Below, one piece after another: positions 22,947-30,958 of a stretch of DNA of 41,814 bases. The notes below the pieces were generated by a model. It did not search any database and was not told the origin of the DNA. It was given only the letters and a program-made list of their open reading frames with translations. Both the position numbers and the translations under genes were made by a program. Source of the stretch: an uncultured Bacteroidales bacterium (GTDB lineage Bacteria; Bacteroidota; Bacteroidia; Bacteroidales; P3); the NCBI GenBank assembly GCA_937884485.1, contig CALGCG010000042.1, forward strand, positions 1-41,814. Direction: 5' to 3'. Every line of letters begins with the position of its first letter. Within the stretch, counting starts at the first letter, position 1.

Positions 22947-23849
22947 TCACTTGACAGCGTCCTTCACCAAGCGCACCGAGCACCCCCAGCTGCGCACCCC
23001 ATGTCCGGGATTGATGTAGTCGCTGCCGATGAAATTGAAACCGAAAGCTGCCGACACATCGGCTGCCGTCGACGACCAATAGAGGCCCGTGGCATTGGGC
23101 CAGTTTGCGAAGCGTCCGCAGACAAGCCCCCTACGCATGCCTGCCGCTGGAAGGAACAACGCTCCCGCCTGCTCCATACGGCTCCACTCCTCCAGGGTGT
23201 ACACGTTGGTCTCCCACCCACGCGCTTGTCCGGCAGTGTAGACGAAACCGTCGGGGAGCTCCCAATTGTCGGGGAGCACCACTATGCCACGCAAGCCGTC
23301 GATCATAGCCGATGCCCACTTGCCACTGCGCACGGTGTTGTCGCCCAGCAGATAGGTCCATTCGTCAGCCGTAAGTGTGCGCCACATGCCCGGCTGGTTG
23401 CCACCGTTCACTATGGCGTTGTGCACGCCCCAGTCGGCCTCGGCGCAGTCGCCGGTGAGGCTGTTGCCGCTCGCGCCTCCTGGCCAGTAGTCAGAATACT
23501 CCTCACTCACCACCCATGGAGCCACCGAAGCGCCCTCCCAGCCGCTGGTGCCCCAGGAGAGGAGGTCTATCCAGCCGTCGTAGTCTTCGCCGATGGACTC
23601 ATTGTCGGTGCCGCAGCAATCATACTGTTCCAACGCGAAGCGCCAGCCGCCCGTGGAGGCCTGGTACTGGAGGTTCCCTCGGGAGAAATGCACCTGACGA
23701 GAGTCACTCACCGAAAAGAGAGCCCGCGAGGCACCATTGGCATCGAAAGGAGACGTCTCCTGCCAACAGTCTTCCTCCTTGTTGCACGAGGCCATGGCCA
23801 CCATCAGCATCCCGGCAGCCATCATCGCAATGCATCGTTTTGTCTTCAT
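22947..23849 (-). CDS. FISUMP-like lipoprotein
   Basis: A 300-residue lipoprotein with lipobox AMASC22. The mature part begins FSVSDSRQVHFSRGNLQYQ, followed by WRFALEQYD, MWRTLTADEWTYLLGD, GLYWSSTAADVSAAFGFNF and SVRLVKD, the pattern of the Fibrobacter succinogenes major paralogous domain found in many Bacteroidales surface lipoproteins. Several Cys occur in pairs. Its stop lies 29 bases before the ATG of the sigma-factor gene, so the two are co-transcribed. It may be a target or an input of that sigma factor; the ligand is unknown. Confidence 0.8.
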   Translation of the reverse strand: MKTKRCIAMMAAGMLMVAMASCNKEEDCWQETSPFDANGASRALFSVSDSRQVHFSRGNLQYQASTGGWRFALEQYDCCGTDNESIGEDYDGWIDLLSWGTSGWEGASVAPWVVSEEYSDYWPGGASGNSLTGDCAEADWGVHNAIVNGGNQPGMWRTLTADEWTYLLGDNTVRSGKWASAMIDGLRGIVVLPDNWELPDGFVYTAGQARGWETNVYTLEEWSRMEQAGALFLPAAGMRRGLVCGRFANWPNATGLYWSSTAADVSAAFGFNFIGSDYINPGHGVRSWGCSVRLVKDAVK

Positions 23850-23955
23850 AAAATAAAGGTTTTTTCGTTTCTAAAATCAAATACACATTTCCCAACCAAA
23901 ATCTGACATCCGGTGCGAAAAAAACACTTTTTTATCCCATATCAAAATAAAGTTG

Positions 23956-23963
23956 TATCTTTG
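23956..23963 (+). promoter_or_regulatory. Promoter -7 box (TATCTTTG) of the C69 peptidase gene
   Basis: TATCTTTG followed by GCAC lies 50 bases before the ATG at 24013. The gap between the divergent genes (23850-24012) is AT-rich. On the minus strand, TGTATTTG within it may be a weak box for the lipoprotein-sigma pair. Confidence 0.7.
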
Positions 23964-24012
23964 CACTTTGAAAAAAATGATGAAATATAATATTAAAACA
24001 ACACCAAACCCT

Positions 24013-25770
24013 ATGAAATTCACCCGTATCATTGCAGCAGGGCTGCTCAGCGCAGCGATGTTCTTCGGCACCACCGCCGAGGCCTGCACCAATTTCCTCT
24101 TCACCAAAGGCGCCACCAAGGACGGCAGCACCATGATCACCTACGCCGCCGACAGCCACACCCTCTACGGCGAGCTCTACTACCGCCGCGCCGCCGACTA
24201 CCCCGCCGGCACCCTCTTCCAGGTGGTCGACTGGGACACCGGCACCAAGCTCATCCAGATCCCCCAGGTGGCACACACCTACAGCGTCGTGGGCAATATG
24301 AACGAGCATGCCCTGGCCATCGGCGAGACCACCTACGGCGGCCGCAAGGAACTGGCCACCGAGATTGAGGGCGGCATCGACTACGGCTCGCTCATCTACC
24401 TCACCCTCCAGCGCGCCAAGAACGCCCGCGAGGCCATCGTCGTCCTCGCCGGATTCCTCCGCGACTACCCCTACCACAGCGAGGGCGAAAGCTTCTCCAT
24501 CGCCGACCCCAACGAGGTGTGGATCCTCGAACTCATCGGCAAACGCCAGGGCACCGTCAAAGCCGACCTCGCCAAGAAACTGAAATATAAATACACCGAC
24601 GGCGGCGTCTGGGTGGCCCGCCGCATCCCCGACGGCTACGTCTCCGGCCACGCCAACCAGGCCCGCATCACCCAGTTCCCCCAGGAAGGCAAGTTCAAGA
24701 AAGCCAAAGGCAAAGGCCTCCACGCCGCCATCTCCAGCCTCCACCTCGACTACATCTACGAGCCCGAGGTCGAGTGCGTCTACAGCGCCGACGTCATCAC
24801 CTACGCCCGCGCCTGCGGCTGGTACGACGGCAAGGACGCCGACTTCTCCTTCTGCGACACCTACGCCCCGCTGACCTTCAGTGGCCTCCGCGGATGCGAC
24901 GCCCGCGTCTACGCCATGTTCAACCGCGTGGCCACCGGCATGCAGCGCTATGAAAAATACGCCATGGGCGACGCCATAGCCGAACGCCTCCCCCTCTGGG
25001 TCAAACCCGACAACAAACTCGACGTCCAGGACGCCATGAACCTCATGCGCGACCACTACGAGGGCACCTCCATGGACATGACCAAGGACCTCGGCGCAGG
25101 CCCCTTCCAATGCCCCTACCGCTGGCGCCCCATGGGCTTTGAGGTCGACGGCAAGAGCTATATCCACGAGCGCGCCACCTCCACCCAGCAGACCGGCTTC
25201 AGCTTCGTGGCACAGTGCCGCGGATGGCTGCCCGCCAAGGTCGGCGGCATCCTCTGGTTCGGCGTCGACGACACCTACTCCACCGTCTACTGCCCCATGT
25301 ACTGCGGCATCACCGACATACCCCTCTGCTTCCGCCAGGGCAACGGCGACATGCTGACCTACAGCGAGACCTCCGCCTTCTGGCTCTTCAACCGCGTCAC
25401 CAACTTCGTCTACAGCCGCTACAGCGACATGATCCGCGACCTCCAGAAAGTGCAGTCCAACCTCGAAAGCACCTACATCGCCGACGTCCAGAAATACGAC
25501 GCCCGCGTCAAAGACCTCTCCGGCGACGCCCTCACACGCCAGCTCAACGACTTCTCCCGCCGCCAGGCCGAGCGCATGATGAACGAATGGACCAAGCTCG
25601 ACCGCTACCTCCTCGTCAAATACATCGACGGCAACATCAAGAAAGAAAAAGACGGCATCTTCGAGCGCACCTCCACCGGCATGGCCGCCTTCCCACTCCA
25701 GCCCCAGTACCGCCCCGAATGGTACCGCATGATCGTCAACGACCACGGCGACGTCATCCGTGAGAAATAA
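24013..25770 (+). CDS. C69 family dipeptidase
   Basis: A 585-residue exported N-terminal-nucleophile hydrolase of peptidase family C69 (PepD-like). The signal peptide ends at AEA and the mature protein would begin with the catalytic C25 (CTNFLFTKGATKDGSTM), as the family requires. Conserved stretches include NEHALAIGETTYGG, ESFSIADPNEVWILEL and RCDARVYAMFNRV-like sequence. It should cleave dipeptides, probably in the periplasm. The frame opens earlier at a TTG overlapping the promoter box; ATG 24013 is preferred because it starts the signal peptide. The gene stands alone between its promoter and a terminator, and its codon bias suggests strong expression. Confidence 0.88.
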   Translation: MKFTRIIAAGLLSAAMFFGTTAEACTNFLFTKGATKDGSTMITYAADSHTLYGELYYRRAADYPAGTLFQVVDWDTGTKLIQIPQVAHTYSVVGNMNEHALAIGETTYGGRKELATEIEGGIDYGSLIYLTLQRAKNAREAIVVLAGFLRDYPYHSEGESFSIADPNEVWILELIGKRQGTVKADLAKKLKYKYTDGGVWVARRIPDGYVSGHANQARITQFPQEGKFKKAKGKGLHAAISSLHLDYIYEPEVECVYSADVITYARACGWYDGKDADFSFCDTYAPLTFSGLRGCDARVYAMFNRVATGMQRYEKYAMGDAIAERLPLWVKPDNKLDVQDAMNLMRDHYEGTSMDMTKDLGAGPFQCPYRWRPMGFEVDGKSYIHERATSTQQTGFSFVAQCRGWLPAKVGGILWFGVDDTYSTVYCPMYCGITDIPLCFRQGNGDMLTYSETSAFWLFNRVTNFVYSRYSDMIRDLQKVQSNLESTYIADVQKYDARVKDLSGDALTRQLNDFSRRQAERMMNEWTKLDRYLLVKYIDGNIKKEKDGIFERTSTGMAAFPLQPQYRPEWYRMIVNDHGDVIREK

Positions 25771-25795
25771 CCCTCTCACGACATCATAGCACACG

Positions 25796-25835
25796 ATCCC
25801 GCTGCGCCGAATTCCGCGCAGCGGGATTTCCTTTT
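25796..25835 (+). terminator. Rho-independent terminator after the C69 peptidase gene
   Basis: ATCCCGCTGCGC (25796-25807) pairs perfectly with GCGCAGCGGGAT (25816-25827) around CGAATTCC, followed by TTCCTTTT. Confidence 0.9.
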
Positions 25836-25899
25836 CCCCCCAAGCGGCAAACCCTGCCGCCTCGTCACCCCGGCCAACCCGCAATGCATAGGCCCTCAC

Positions 25900-26060
25900 C
25901 TCGCCCCCACTTCGCCCCTTATTCGGCCGTTCTTATATCGTTCTTATATCGTTCTCATATAGTTCTTATATAGTTCCTATATGCAGTATATAAGAACTAT
26001 ATAAGAACTATATGAGAACGATATGTAAACTATATGAGAAGGGGCGAATCGGGGGCCTAT
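25900..26060. repeat. 11-bp-unit palindromic repeat element (copy 2, complete)
   Basis: Five left units of 11 bp (GTTCTTATATC twice, GTTCTCATATA, GTTCTTATATA, GTTCCTATATG; 25929-25983), a 3-bp centre CAG, and five right units (TATATAAGAAC twice, TATATGAGAAC, GATATGTAAAC, TATATGAGAAG; 25987-26041). Complementary flanks extend it: CGCCCCCACTTCGCCCC on the left and GGGGCGAATCGGGGGCC on the right. Transcribed, it would form a hairpin of about 55 bp or more. The same plan recurs at 38900-39012 and, cut, at 1-48. Confidence 0.92.
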
Positions 26061-26133
26061 CAGATACGATGCGGGGGCCTGTCCGCTGCGATGCCGGGAG
26101 CAAAAAAATTGGCTCCTCCCTACGGCCCGCCGG

Positions 26134-26188
26134 CCCTTTCCCTCCACGGCGTACGCGCGGGGAAAGGGGGAGGCGACCTTTTTTTTTC
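26134..26188 (+). terminator. GC-rich stem-loop followed by ten T
   Basis: CCCTTTCCC (26134-26142) pairs with GGGAAAGGG (26160-26168); an outer CCTCCC/GGGAGG pairing (26115-26120 with 26168-26173) is possible. Ten T residues begin at 26179. It lies between the repeat element and the pth promoter and would stop read-through into that operon. Confidence 0.5.
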
Positions 26189-26222
26189 TTTCGCCCGAAG
26201 GGTACAATTATAAAAAATTTTG

Positions 26223-26230
26223 TATCTTTG
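26223..26230 (+). promoter_or_regulatory. Promoter -7 box (TATCTTTG) of the pth operon
   Basis: TATCTTTG preceded by AAAAAATTTTG, as at 115. It predicts a transcript start near 26237 and a very short leader before the ATG at 26249, supporting that start for pth and the operon that follows. Confidence 0.75.
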
Positions 26231-26248
26231 CACTTTAATTTTGATGTG

Positions 26249-26923
26249 ATGAGCCTTTGGGGTAAGATTATATCATATTGTAAAAGAAAAGAATGCAAAG
26301 AAAAAACTGACGACACTGTGAGCAAATTTCTTATAGTGGGACTGGGCAATGTGGGTGCCGAATACGAAGGCACGCGCCACAATGCGGGCTTCATGGTGGT
26401 GGACGCCCTGGCCAAGGCCGGCGAGGGCCGCTGGAGCCTGGAGCGCCACGCCTACCGCACGGAGGTGCGCCACAAGGGGCGCACGCTGGTGCTCATCAAG
26501 CCCACCACCTACATGAACCTCAGTGGCAAAGCGGTGAAATACTGGCTGCAGGCCGAGAAGGTGGAGCTGGCGAACCTGATGGTGGTGGTGGACGACCTGG
26601 CGCTGGACCCCGGCGTCATCCGCATCAAGAAGCAGGGCGCCGCCGGCGGCCACAACGGCCTGGCGGACATCGAAGCCCTGCTGGGCACGCAGAACTACAA
26701 CCGCCTGCGCGTGGGCGTGGGCAGCGACTTCGGCCGCGGCCACCAGGTGGACTTCGTGCTGGGGCAGTTTCCGCCGGAGGACCTCGTGCGCGTCGAGGCC
26801 GCCGTGGAGCAGGCCTGCGACGCCGTCAAGTGCTTCGCCACCCAGGGCATCGACCGCACCATGAACCTCTACAACAAGAAAGGCAACGCCCACGCAGAGA
26901 CCAAGAACGACAACCAGCAATGA
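26249..26923 (+). CDS. pth: Peptidyl-tRNA hydrolase
   Basis: A 224-residue enzyme that recycles peptidyl-tRNAs released by stalled ribosomes. Core motifs are FLIVGLGNVGAEYEGTRHNAGF (catalytic His), TYMNLSGKAV (Asn), VVVDDLALDPG (Asp) and the GAAGGHNGL loop. The start at 26249 gives a 23-residue basic, Cys-containing N-terminal extension (MSLWGKIISYCKRKE) before the conserved core; a GTG at 26318 would give the short classic form. The promoter position favours 26249. The stop overlaps the coaX start (ATGA). Confidence 0.92.
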   Translation: MSLWGKIISYCKRKECKEKTDDTVSKFLIVGLGNVGAEYEGTRHNAGFMVVDALAKAGEGRWSLERHAYRTEVRHKGRTLVLIKPTTYMNLSGKAVKYWLQAEKVELANLMVVVDDLALDPGVIRIKKQGAAGGHNGLADIEALLGTQNYNRLRVGVGSDFGRGHQVDFVLGQFPPEDLVRVEAAVEQACDAVKCFATQGIDRTMNLYNKKGNAHAETKNDNQQ

Positions 26924-27612
26924 ACCTGACGATAGACATAGGGAACACCGCCATAAAATGGGCCACCTTCGAGGGGAAGACCCTCACGGGCCACGGCTAC
27001 GGGCTGCCCGAGGGGCTGGCCGGCGAGGCCGCGCACGTGATGGTGTGCGCCAGCGGCGACACCCTGCCGCTGGCGAGCCTGCCGTGCCGCTACACGCTCT
27101 TCGACGCCAGCACGCCCCTGCCCATCCGCCTGGACTACAAGACGCCCGAGACGCTGGGTGCCGACCGCGTGGCCGACGCCTGCGGCGCCGCGGGGTTGCA
27201 CCCCGGCGAGGACTGTCTGGTGATCGACGCGGGGACCTGCATCACCGTCGACTTCGTCGATGCCCGCGGCACCTACCACGGCGGGGCTATCATGCCGGGG
27301 CTGAAAATGAATTTGCAGGCGCTGCATACTTTTACGGCGAAATTGCCGTTAATAGATATCGAGGGGGTGGAAAAGGCCCCCGTGCTGGGACGCACGACCG
27401 AGGAGAGCATCCTTGCCGGCACGCTGGGGGCCACGCTCCTGGCCCTGGCGGGCTATGTGGCCCTCTACAAGGAGAAGTCGCCGTCCTTGCGGGTGCTGCT
27501 CACCGGCGGCGACGCCGAGCGCCTCATGGCCCTCGGTACCCGGGGGTGGGAGCATGTGCCGCAGCTGACAATGATTGGACTGAACGAGATAATGACATAC
27601 AATGAGAAATAA
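26920..27612 (+). CDS. coaX: Type III pantothenate kinase
   Basis: A 230-residue kinase of the CoaX type, which phosphorylates pantothenate in the first step of coenzyme A synthesis. Motifs are LTIDIGNTAIKWA (phosphate loop), TPETLGADRVADACGA, CLVIDAGTCITVDFVD and GGAIMPGLKMNLQAL. Length is slightly shorter than average. The ATG at 26920 overlaps the pth stop, and the frame ends inside the start of the next gene (11-base overlap), so translation is coupled on both sides. Confidence 0.93.
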   Translation: MNLTIDIGNTAIKWATFEGKTLTGHGYGLPEGLAGEAAHVMVCASGDTLPLASLPCRYTLFDASTPLPIRLDYKTPETLGADRVADACGAAGLHPGEDCLVIDAGTCITVDFVDARGTYHGGAIMPGLKMNLQALHTFTAKLPLIDIEGVEKAPVLGRTTEESILAGTLGATLLALAGYVALYKEKSPSLRVLLTGGDAERLMALGTRGWEHVPQLTMIGLNEIMTYNEK

Positions 27613-28939
27613 GAGACTTATAATGGGTTTGATGGGCCTGGTGGGCCTGATGGGCGGCGTTGCGGCCCAGAACGGTTTCAACATGCCCTACTCCCAGTTC
27701 GGCATCGGATTCACCGAGTTGCCCTATACCGTGCCGGTGGTGAACCGCATGGGCGGCGTGGCCTACACGCTGTCGGGCAACAACTTCATCAATCCCTTCA
27801 ACCCCGCCTCCTATGGTTCGATAGGCATGGAGAGCTTCGTGTTCGACATGGGGGCCGCCATCTCGGCGACCCGCCTGCAGAGCAACAACGAGCATGCCAA
27901 CGACGCCGACGGCAACATCAGCCACCTGATGATAGGCCTGCCTATCACCAAATGGTGGAAGGCCGCCGCGGGCCTGCTGCCCTACAGCTCGGTGGACTAC
28001 GAGTCGGTGCTGGAGAGCACCTACATGGGCAACAATGTGGTGAAAAACATCTACGACGGCACAGGGGGAGTGAGCATGGTGTTCCTCGGGAGCGCGTTCA
28101 ACATCCTGGGCAACGGCACAGAAGGCCGCCGCCTGCAGGCGGGTTTCAACGCCAACCTGCTGACAGGCCGCATACAGAGAGCCCTCTCCTACGACTTTGC
28201 CGGCATCGACAGCACGCACTACATGGACAAACGACGCTACAAGGAGACGACGCTGGGCAACCTGCTGTTCGACCTGGGCGTGCAGTATTGGGAACCCCTG
28301 GGCGAGCACTACACCCTCGGCGTGGGCGTCACCTATAAGCCCTACCGCAGCATGAACATCGACGACAAGGTGCTGGTATACACCTACCACGGCAGCGACC
28401 AGAGCATGGTGGACACCATATTCCCCGCCGCAGGGCAGTCGGCGACGGTGGAGAGCACCCTGGAGCAGGACCACACCATAGGGCTGGGCCTGAGCCTGGC
28501 GCGCAACGAGAAGTGGATGGTGGCCCTCGACATGACCTTCGCCGGCTGGGCAGGGATGAAATACACCGAAGGGATGACGCCGCCGGTCTTCGGCGAGAGC
28601 GCCCTCGACTACGGTCCCTACAGCCGCTACGCGCTGGCTTTTGAAAAAACCGGCACGATGGACGCCACGTCGTACTGGGGCCGCATCAGCTGGAGCGCGG
28701 GCTTCAACCTCGAACAGGGCGCCATGCGCCTGAGCATAAACGGACGCTCGGAGGTCATCGACGCCTGGGGCTTCGGCCTCGGCGCCACACTGCCCATGCG
28801 CAAAGGCAAATCGCTCCTCACCATCAGCATGGGCTACCGCAGCGTGGGCAACAAAGACCTGCTGCAGCGCAACAGCTTCACCTTCGGCATCGGCGTGAGC
28901 ACCTGCGAGCGCTGGTTCGCCAAACGCAGATACAACTAA
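27602..28939 (+). CDS. Conserved outer-membrane beta-barrel protein
   Basis: A 445-residue barrel-type protein. The signal peptide (about 22 residues, ending GVAAQ) is built from a near-repeat, MGLMGLVGLMGG, coded by repeated GATGGGCCTG-type units. The mature part begins NGFNMPYSQFGIGFTELPY and contains many Gly/aromatic strands, resembling the OmpP1/FadL-like conserved proteins that sit between coaX and lptC in many Bacteroidota. From that conserved neighbourhood a link with envelope assembly is plausible but unproven. It overlaps coaX by 11 bases. Confidence 0.8.
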   Translation: MRNKRLIMGLMGLVGLMGGVAAQNGFNMPYSQFGIGFTELPYTVPVVNRMGGVAYTLSGNNFINPFNPASYGSIGMESFVFDMGAAISATRLQSNNEHANDADGNISHLMIGLPITKWWKAAAGLLPYSSVDYESVLESTYMGNNVVKNIYDGTGGVSMVFLGSAFNILGNGTEGRRLQAGFNANLLTGRIQRALSYDFAGIDSTHYMDKRRYKETTLGNLLFDLGVQYWEPLGEHYTLGVGVTYKPYRSMNIDDKVLVYTYHGSDQSMVDTIFPAAGQSATVESTLEQDHTIGLGLSLARNEKWMVALDMTFAGWAGMKYTEGMTPPVFGESALDYGPYSRYALAFEKTGTMDATSYWGRISWSAGFNLEQGAMRLSINGRSEVIDAWGFGLGATLPMRKGKSLLTISMGYRSVGNKDLLQRNSFTFGIGVSTCERWFAKRRYN

Positions 28940-29018
28940 TAAAAAAAATTACAATAAAAAACCACTGACCGATACTAAATCACAAAAGAAGAGAAAAAAC
29001 AATAAAAAAATAATAGAG

Positions 29019-30368
29019 ATGAAAACGATCAAAACACTGACGATTGGAATCTTCCTGGCAGCCCTGGGCACCACCGCAACGGCCCAGCTTCCCAACTGGG
29101 GTTGCTCGGATGAAGTGCAGCAGCAAATGCTGGAACCCGTATCGCTCTATCAGGACGCCATCAAGCAGTACAAGGCCTCCAAGGACACCCGCTGGCTCGA
29201 AGAAGCCTATCCCAACTGGCGCAAGATTGTGGCCAACTGCCCCAAACAGAGCAAGAACCTCTACACCAACGGCACCAACATCATGAAAGTGATGATTGCC
29301 AAAGCCAAGACCCCCGCCGAACGCGACACCCTGATAGAAGAGATGATGCGCATGTACGACATCCGCATTGCCACCTATGGGGAAGCCCCCAAATGGACCG
29401 CCAAGAAGGCTTTCGAGCTGGAAGAAATACTGAAGGAAGAAGGTCTGGAACGCTACTACACCCTCTACGACCAAGCGGTGAGGATGGAAGGCGAGCTTGA
29501 AGCAGCCTACCTGGTGAAATACATGGAGGCCACCATCAACTATGTGCGCGCCGGCAAGGCCGAACCCACCCTGGTGGTCGACAACTACGACATCGCCAGC
29601 GAGAAGCTGGAGGACGAGCTGCAGAAGTACGTCGACGACAGTGTGAAGTCCGCCACCATCCGCAGCTACATTGCCGGTGTCGAGGCCGCCTTCTCGCCGT
29701 ACGCCACCTGCGACCAGCTGGTGGAAATCTACAGCAAGAAGTTCGAAGCCGAGCCCGAGAACGTAGACCTGCTGAAGAAGATCACCAACATCATGTCGAA
29801 GAAAGGCTGCACCAGCCAGCCCCTCTTCTTCTCGGCCACCGAGAACCTCTACCGCCTGGAGCCCACTCCCGCCACCGCCCTCAACATGGGCCAGATGTGC
29901 CTGCAGAAGAAAGAATACAGCAAGGCTATCGAGTACCTGAGCGATGCCGTGAAGGGCGTCACCACCCAGAAGGACAAATACAAAGCCTACCTCTACCTTG
30001 GCCACGCCTACAATGGTGCCAAGAGCTACAGCGCCGCCCGCACGGCCTACAACAACGCCGCCGAGACCGACCGCACCAAGGGTGAACCCTACCGCATGAT
30101 TGCCAGCATGTACGCCTCCAGCGCCTCCAGCGCCACGGAAGACAACATCAACGGCCACAGCGTGTACTGGGCCGCCGTGGACAAGCTGGTCAAATCGAAG
30201 AGCGTCGACTCCTCGGAGGAGAACGTCGAGGCCTGCAACCGCCTGATTGGCGCCTACAGCGCCCGCTTCCCGAAACAGGGCGATGCCTTCATGGCCGGCC
30301 TGGAGAACGGCAAGCGCTTCACGGTGCCCGGATGGATTGGTGAATCCACCACGGTGAGAACGAGATAG
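29019..30368 (+). CDS. Periplasmic TPR protein
   Basis: A 449-residue secreted protein with a signal peptide (about 22 residues, ending ATAQ). It consists of helical repeats; recognisable TPR units lie at about 270-350 (ATALNMGQMCLQKKEYSKAI, YKAYLYLGHAYNGAKSYSAA, AARTAYNNAAE). TPR arrays bind other proteins. The fixed position between the barrel gene and lptC suggests work in envelope biogenesis, but no specific partner can be read from the sequence. A long AT-rich leader (28940-29018) precedes it. Confidence 0.82.
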   Translation: MKTIKTLTIGIFLAALGTTATAQLPNWGCSDEVQQQMLEPVSLYQDAIKQYKASKDTRWLEEAYPNWRKIVANCPKQSKNLYTNGTNIMKVMIAKAKTPAERDTLIEEMMRMYDIRIATYGEAPKWTAKKAFELEEILKEEGLERYYTLYDQAVRMEGELEAAYLVKYMEATINYVRAGKAEPTLVVDNYDIASEKLEDELQKYVDDSVKSATIRSYIAGVEAAFSPYATCDQLVEIYSKKFEAEPENVDLLKKITNIMSKKGCTSQPLFFSATENLYRLEPTPATALNMGQMCLQKKEYSKAIEYLSDAVKGVTTQKDKYKAYLYLGHAYNGAKSYSAARTAYNNAAETDRTKGEPYRMIASMYASSASSATEDNINGHSVYWAAVDKLVKSKSVDSSEENVEACNRLIGAYSARFPKQGDAFMAGLENGKRFTVPGWIGESTTVRTR

Positions 30369-30396
30369 TGGGGAAATGAGAAATGAGAAAAGAAAA

Positions 30397-30954
30397 ATGA
30401 GTAACAAGCTTACGCGGCTGGGCCGCGTAAGCTGCTTTTTCGTTTTCTCGTTTTCTCTTTTGGTGTCCTGCTCCAACGACATGAAGGACATCAGCCTCTT
30501 TGACCGCCAGGCGCCACCGGACCAAGAAATCCGCGACGCACACATCTGGCGCAGCGAAGAGGGACGCCTGCAACTGGAACTGGATGCACCACGCATAGTG
30601 CAATACCGCAAACCCGACACACGCACCATCTACCCCAATGGGGTAGAGTTGCGTTTTTATGACAGGGAGCGCAAGTTGCAGACATTCATCCGTGCCGACA
30701 AGGCCACGTCGTATGATGACAAGAACATCCTCACCGCAAAAGACAGTGTGGTAATCATCGACTACACGAATGGAGATACCGTCTACCTGGAGGACATCGT
30801 CTGGCGGTCGGACGAAGACCTTATCTACTCAAACCATAGCGTCCGCGCTGTGAACGGCAACCGCGTCACCTATGGCGACGGCTTCACAAGCGACGCCAAT
30901 ATGACCAACCTGCGTGTCACGCGGCAACGCGGTATCATAGAATTTGAAGATTAA
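30397..30954 (+). CDS. lptC: LPS export lipoprotein LptC
   Basis: A 185-residue LptC-family lipoprotein of the Bacteroidetes type with lipobox LLVSC25. The mature OstA-like fold is seen in LQLELDAPRIVQYRK, YPNGVELRFYD, KATSYDDKNILTAKDSVV, YLEDIVWRSDEDLIYSN and VTYGDGFTSDANMTNLRV. It should pass LPS from the LptBFG complex to the periplasmic bridge. Starts at 30376 or 30397 are possible; 30397 (MSNKLTRLG) gives a normal signal peptide. A terminator-like hairpin is embedded in its first codons. lpxD starts four bases after its stop. Confidence 0.88.
   Translation: MSNKLTRLGRVSCFFVFSFSLLVSCSNDMKDISLFDRQAPPDQEIRDAHIWRSEEGRLQLELDAPRIVQYRKPDTRTIYPNGVELRFYDRERKLQTFIRADKATSYDDKNILTAKDSVVIIDYTNGDTVYLEDIVWRSDEDLIYSNHSVRAVNGNRVTYGDGFTSDANMTNLRVTRQRGIIEFED
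30407..30447 (+). terminator. Terminator-like hairpin within the first codons of lptC
   Basis: AGCTTACGCGGC (30407-30418) pairs perfectly with GCCGCGTAAGCT (30422-30433) across a 3-base loop, followed by GCTTTTTCGTTTT. Outer AAAG-rich and CTTT-rich flanks (30376-30399 and 30436-30459) are roughly complementary. It has every mark of an intrinsic terminator for the TPR gene, yet it lies in the lptC signal-peptide codons. Confidence 0.65.
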
Positions 30955-30958
30955 ATAC

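Noticed and set aside
23932..25899. 655-codon minus-strand frame opposite the C69 dipeptidase gene
   Set aside because: Composition is dominated by Val, Ala, Gly, Glu and Asp with no domain; it runs through the promoter and terminator of the real gene.
25900..26060. CRISPR array or replication-origin iterons at the 11-bp repeats
   Set aside because: Units are 11 bp with no spacers, so it is not CRISPR; no replication initiator gene is near and several copies exist, so an origin is unlikely.
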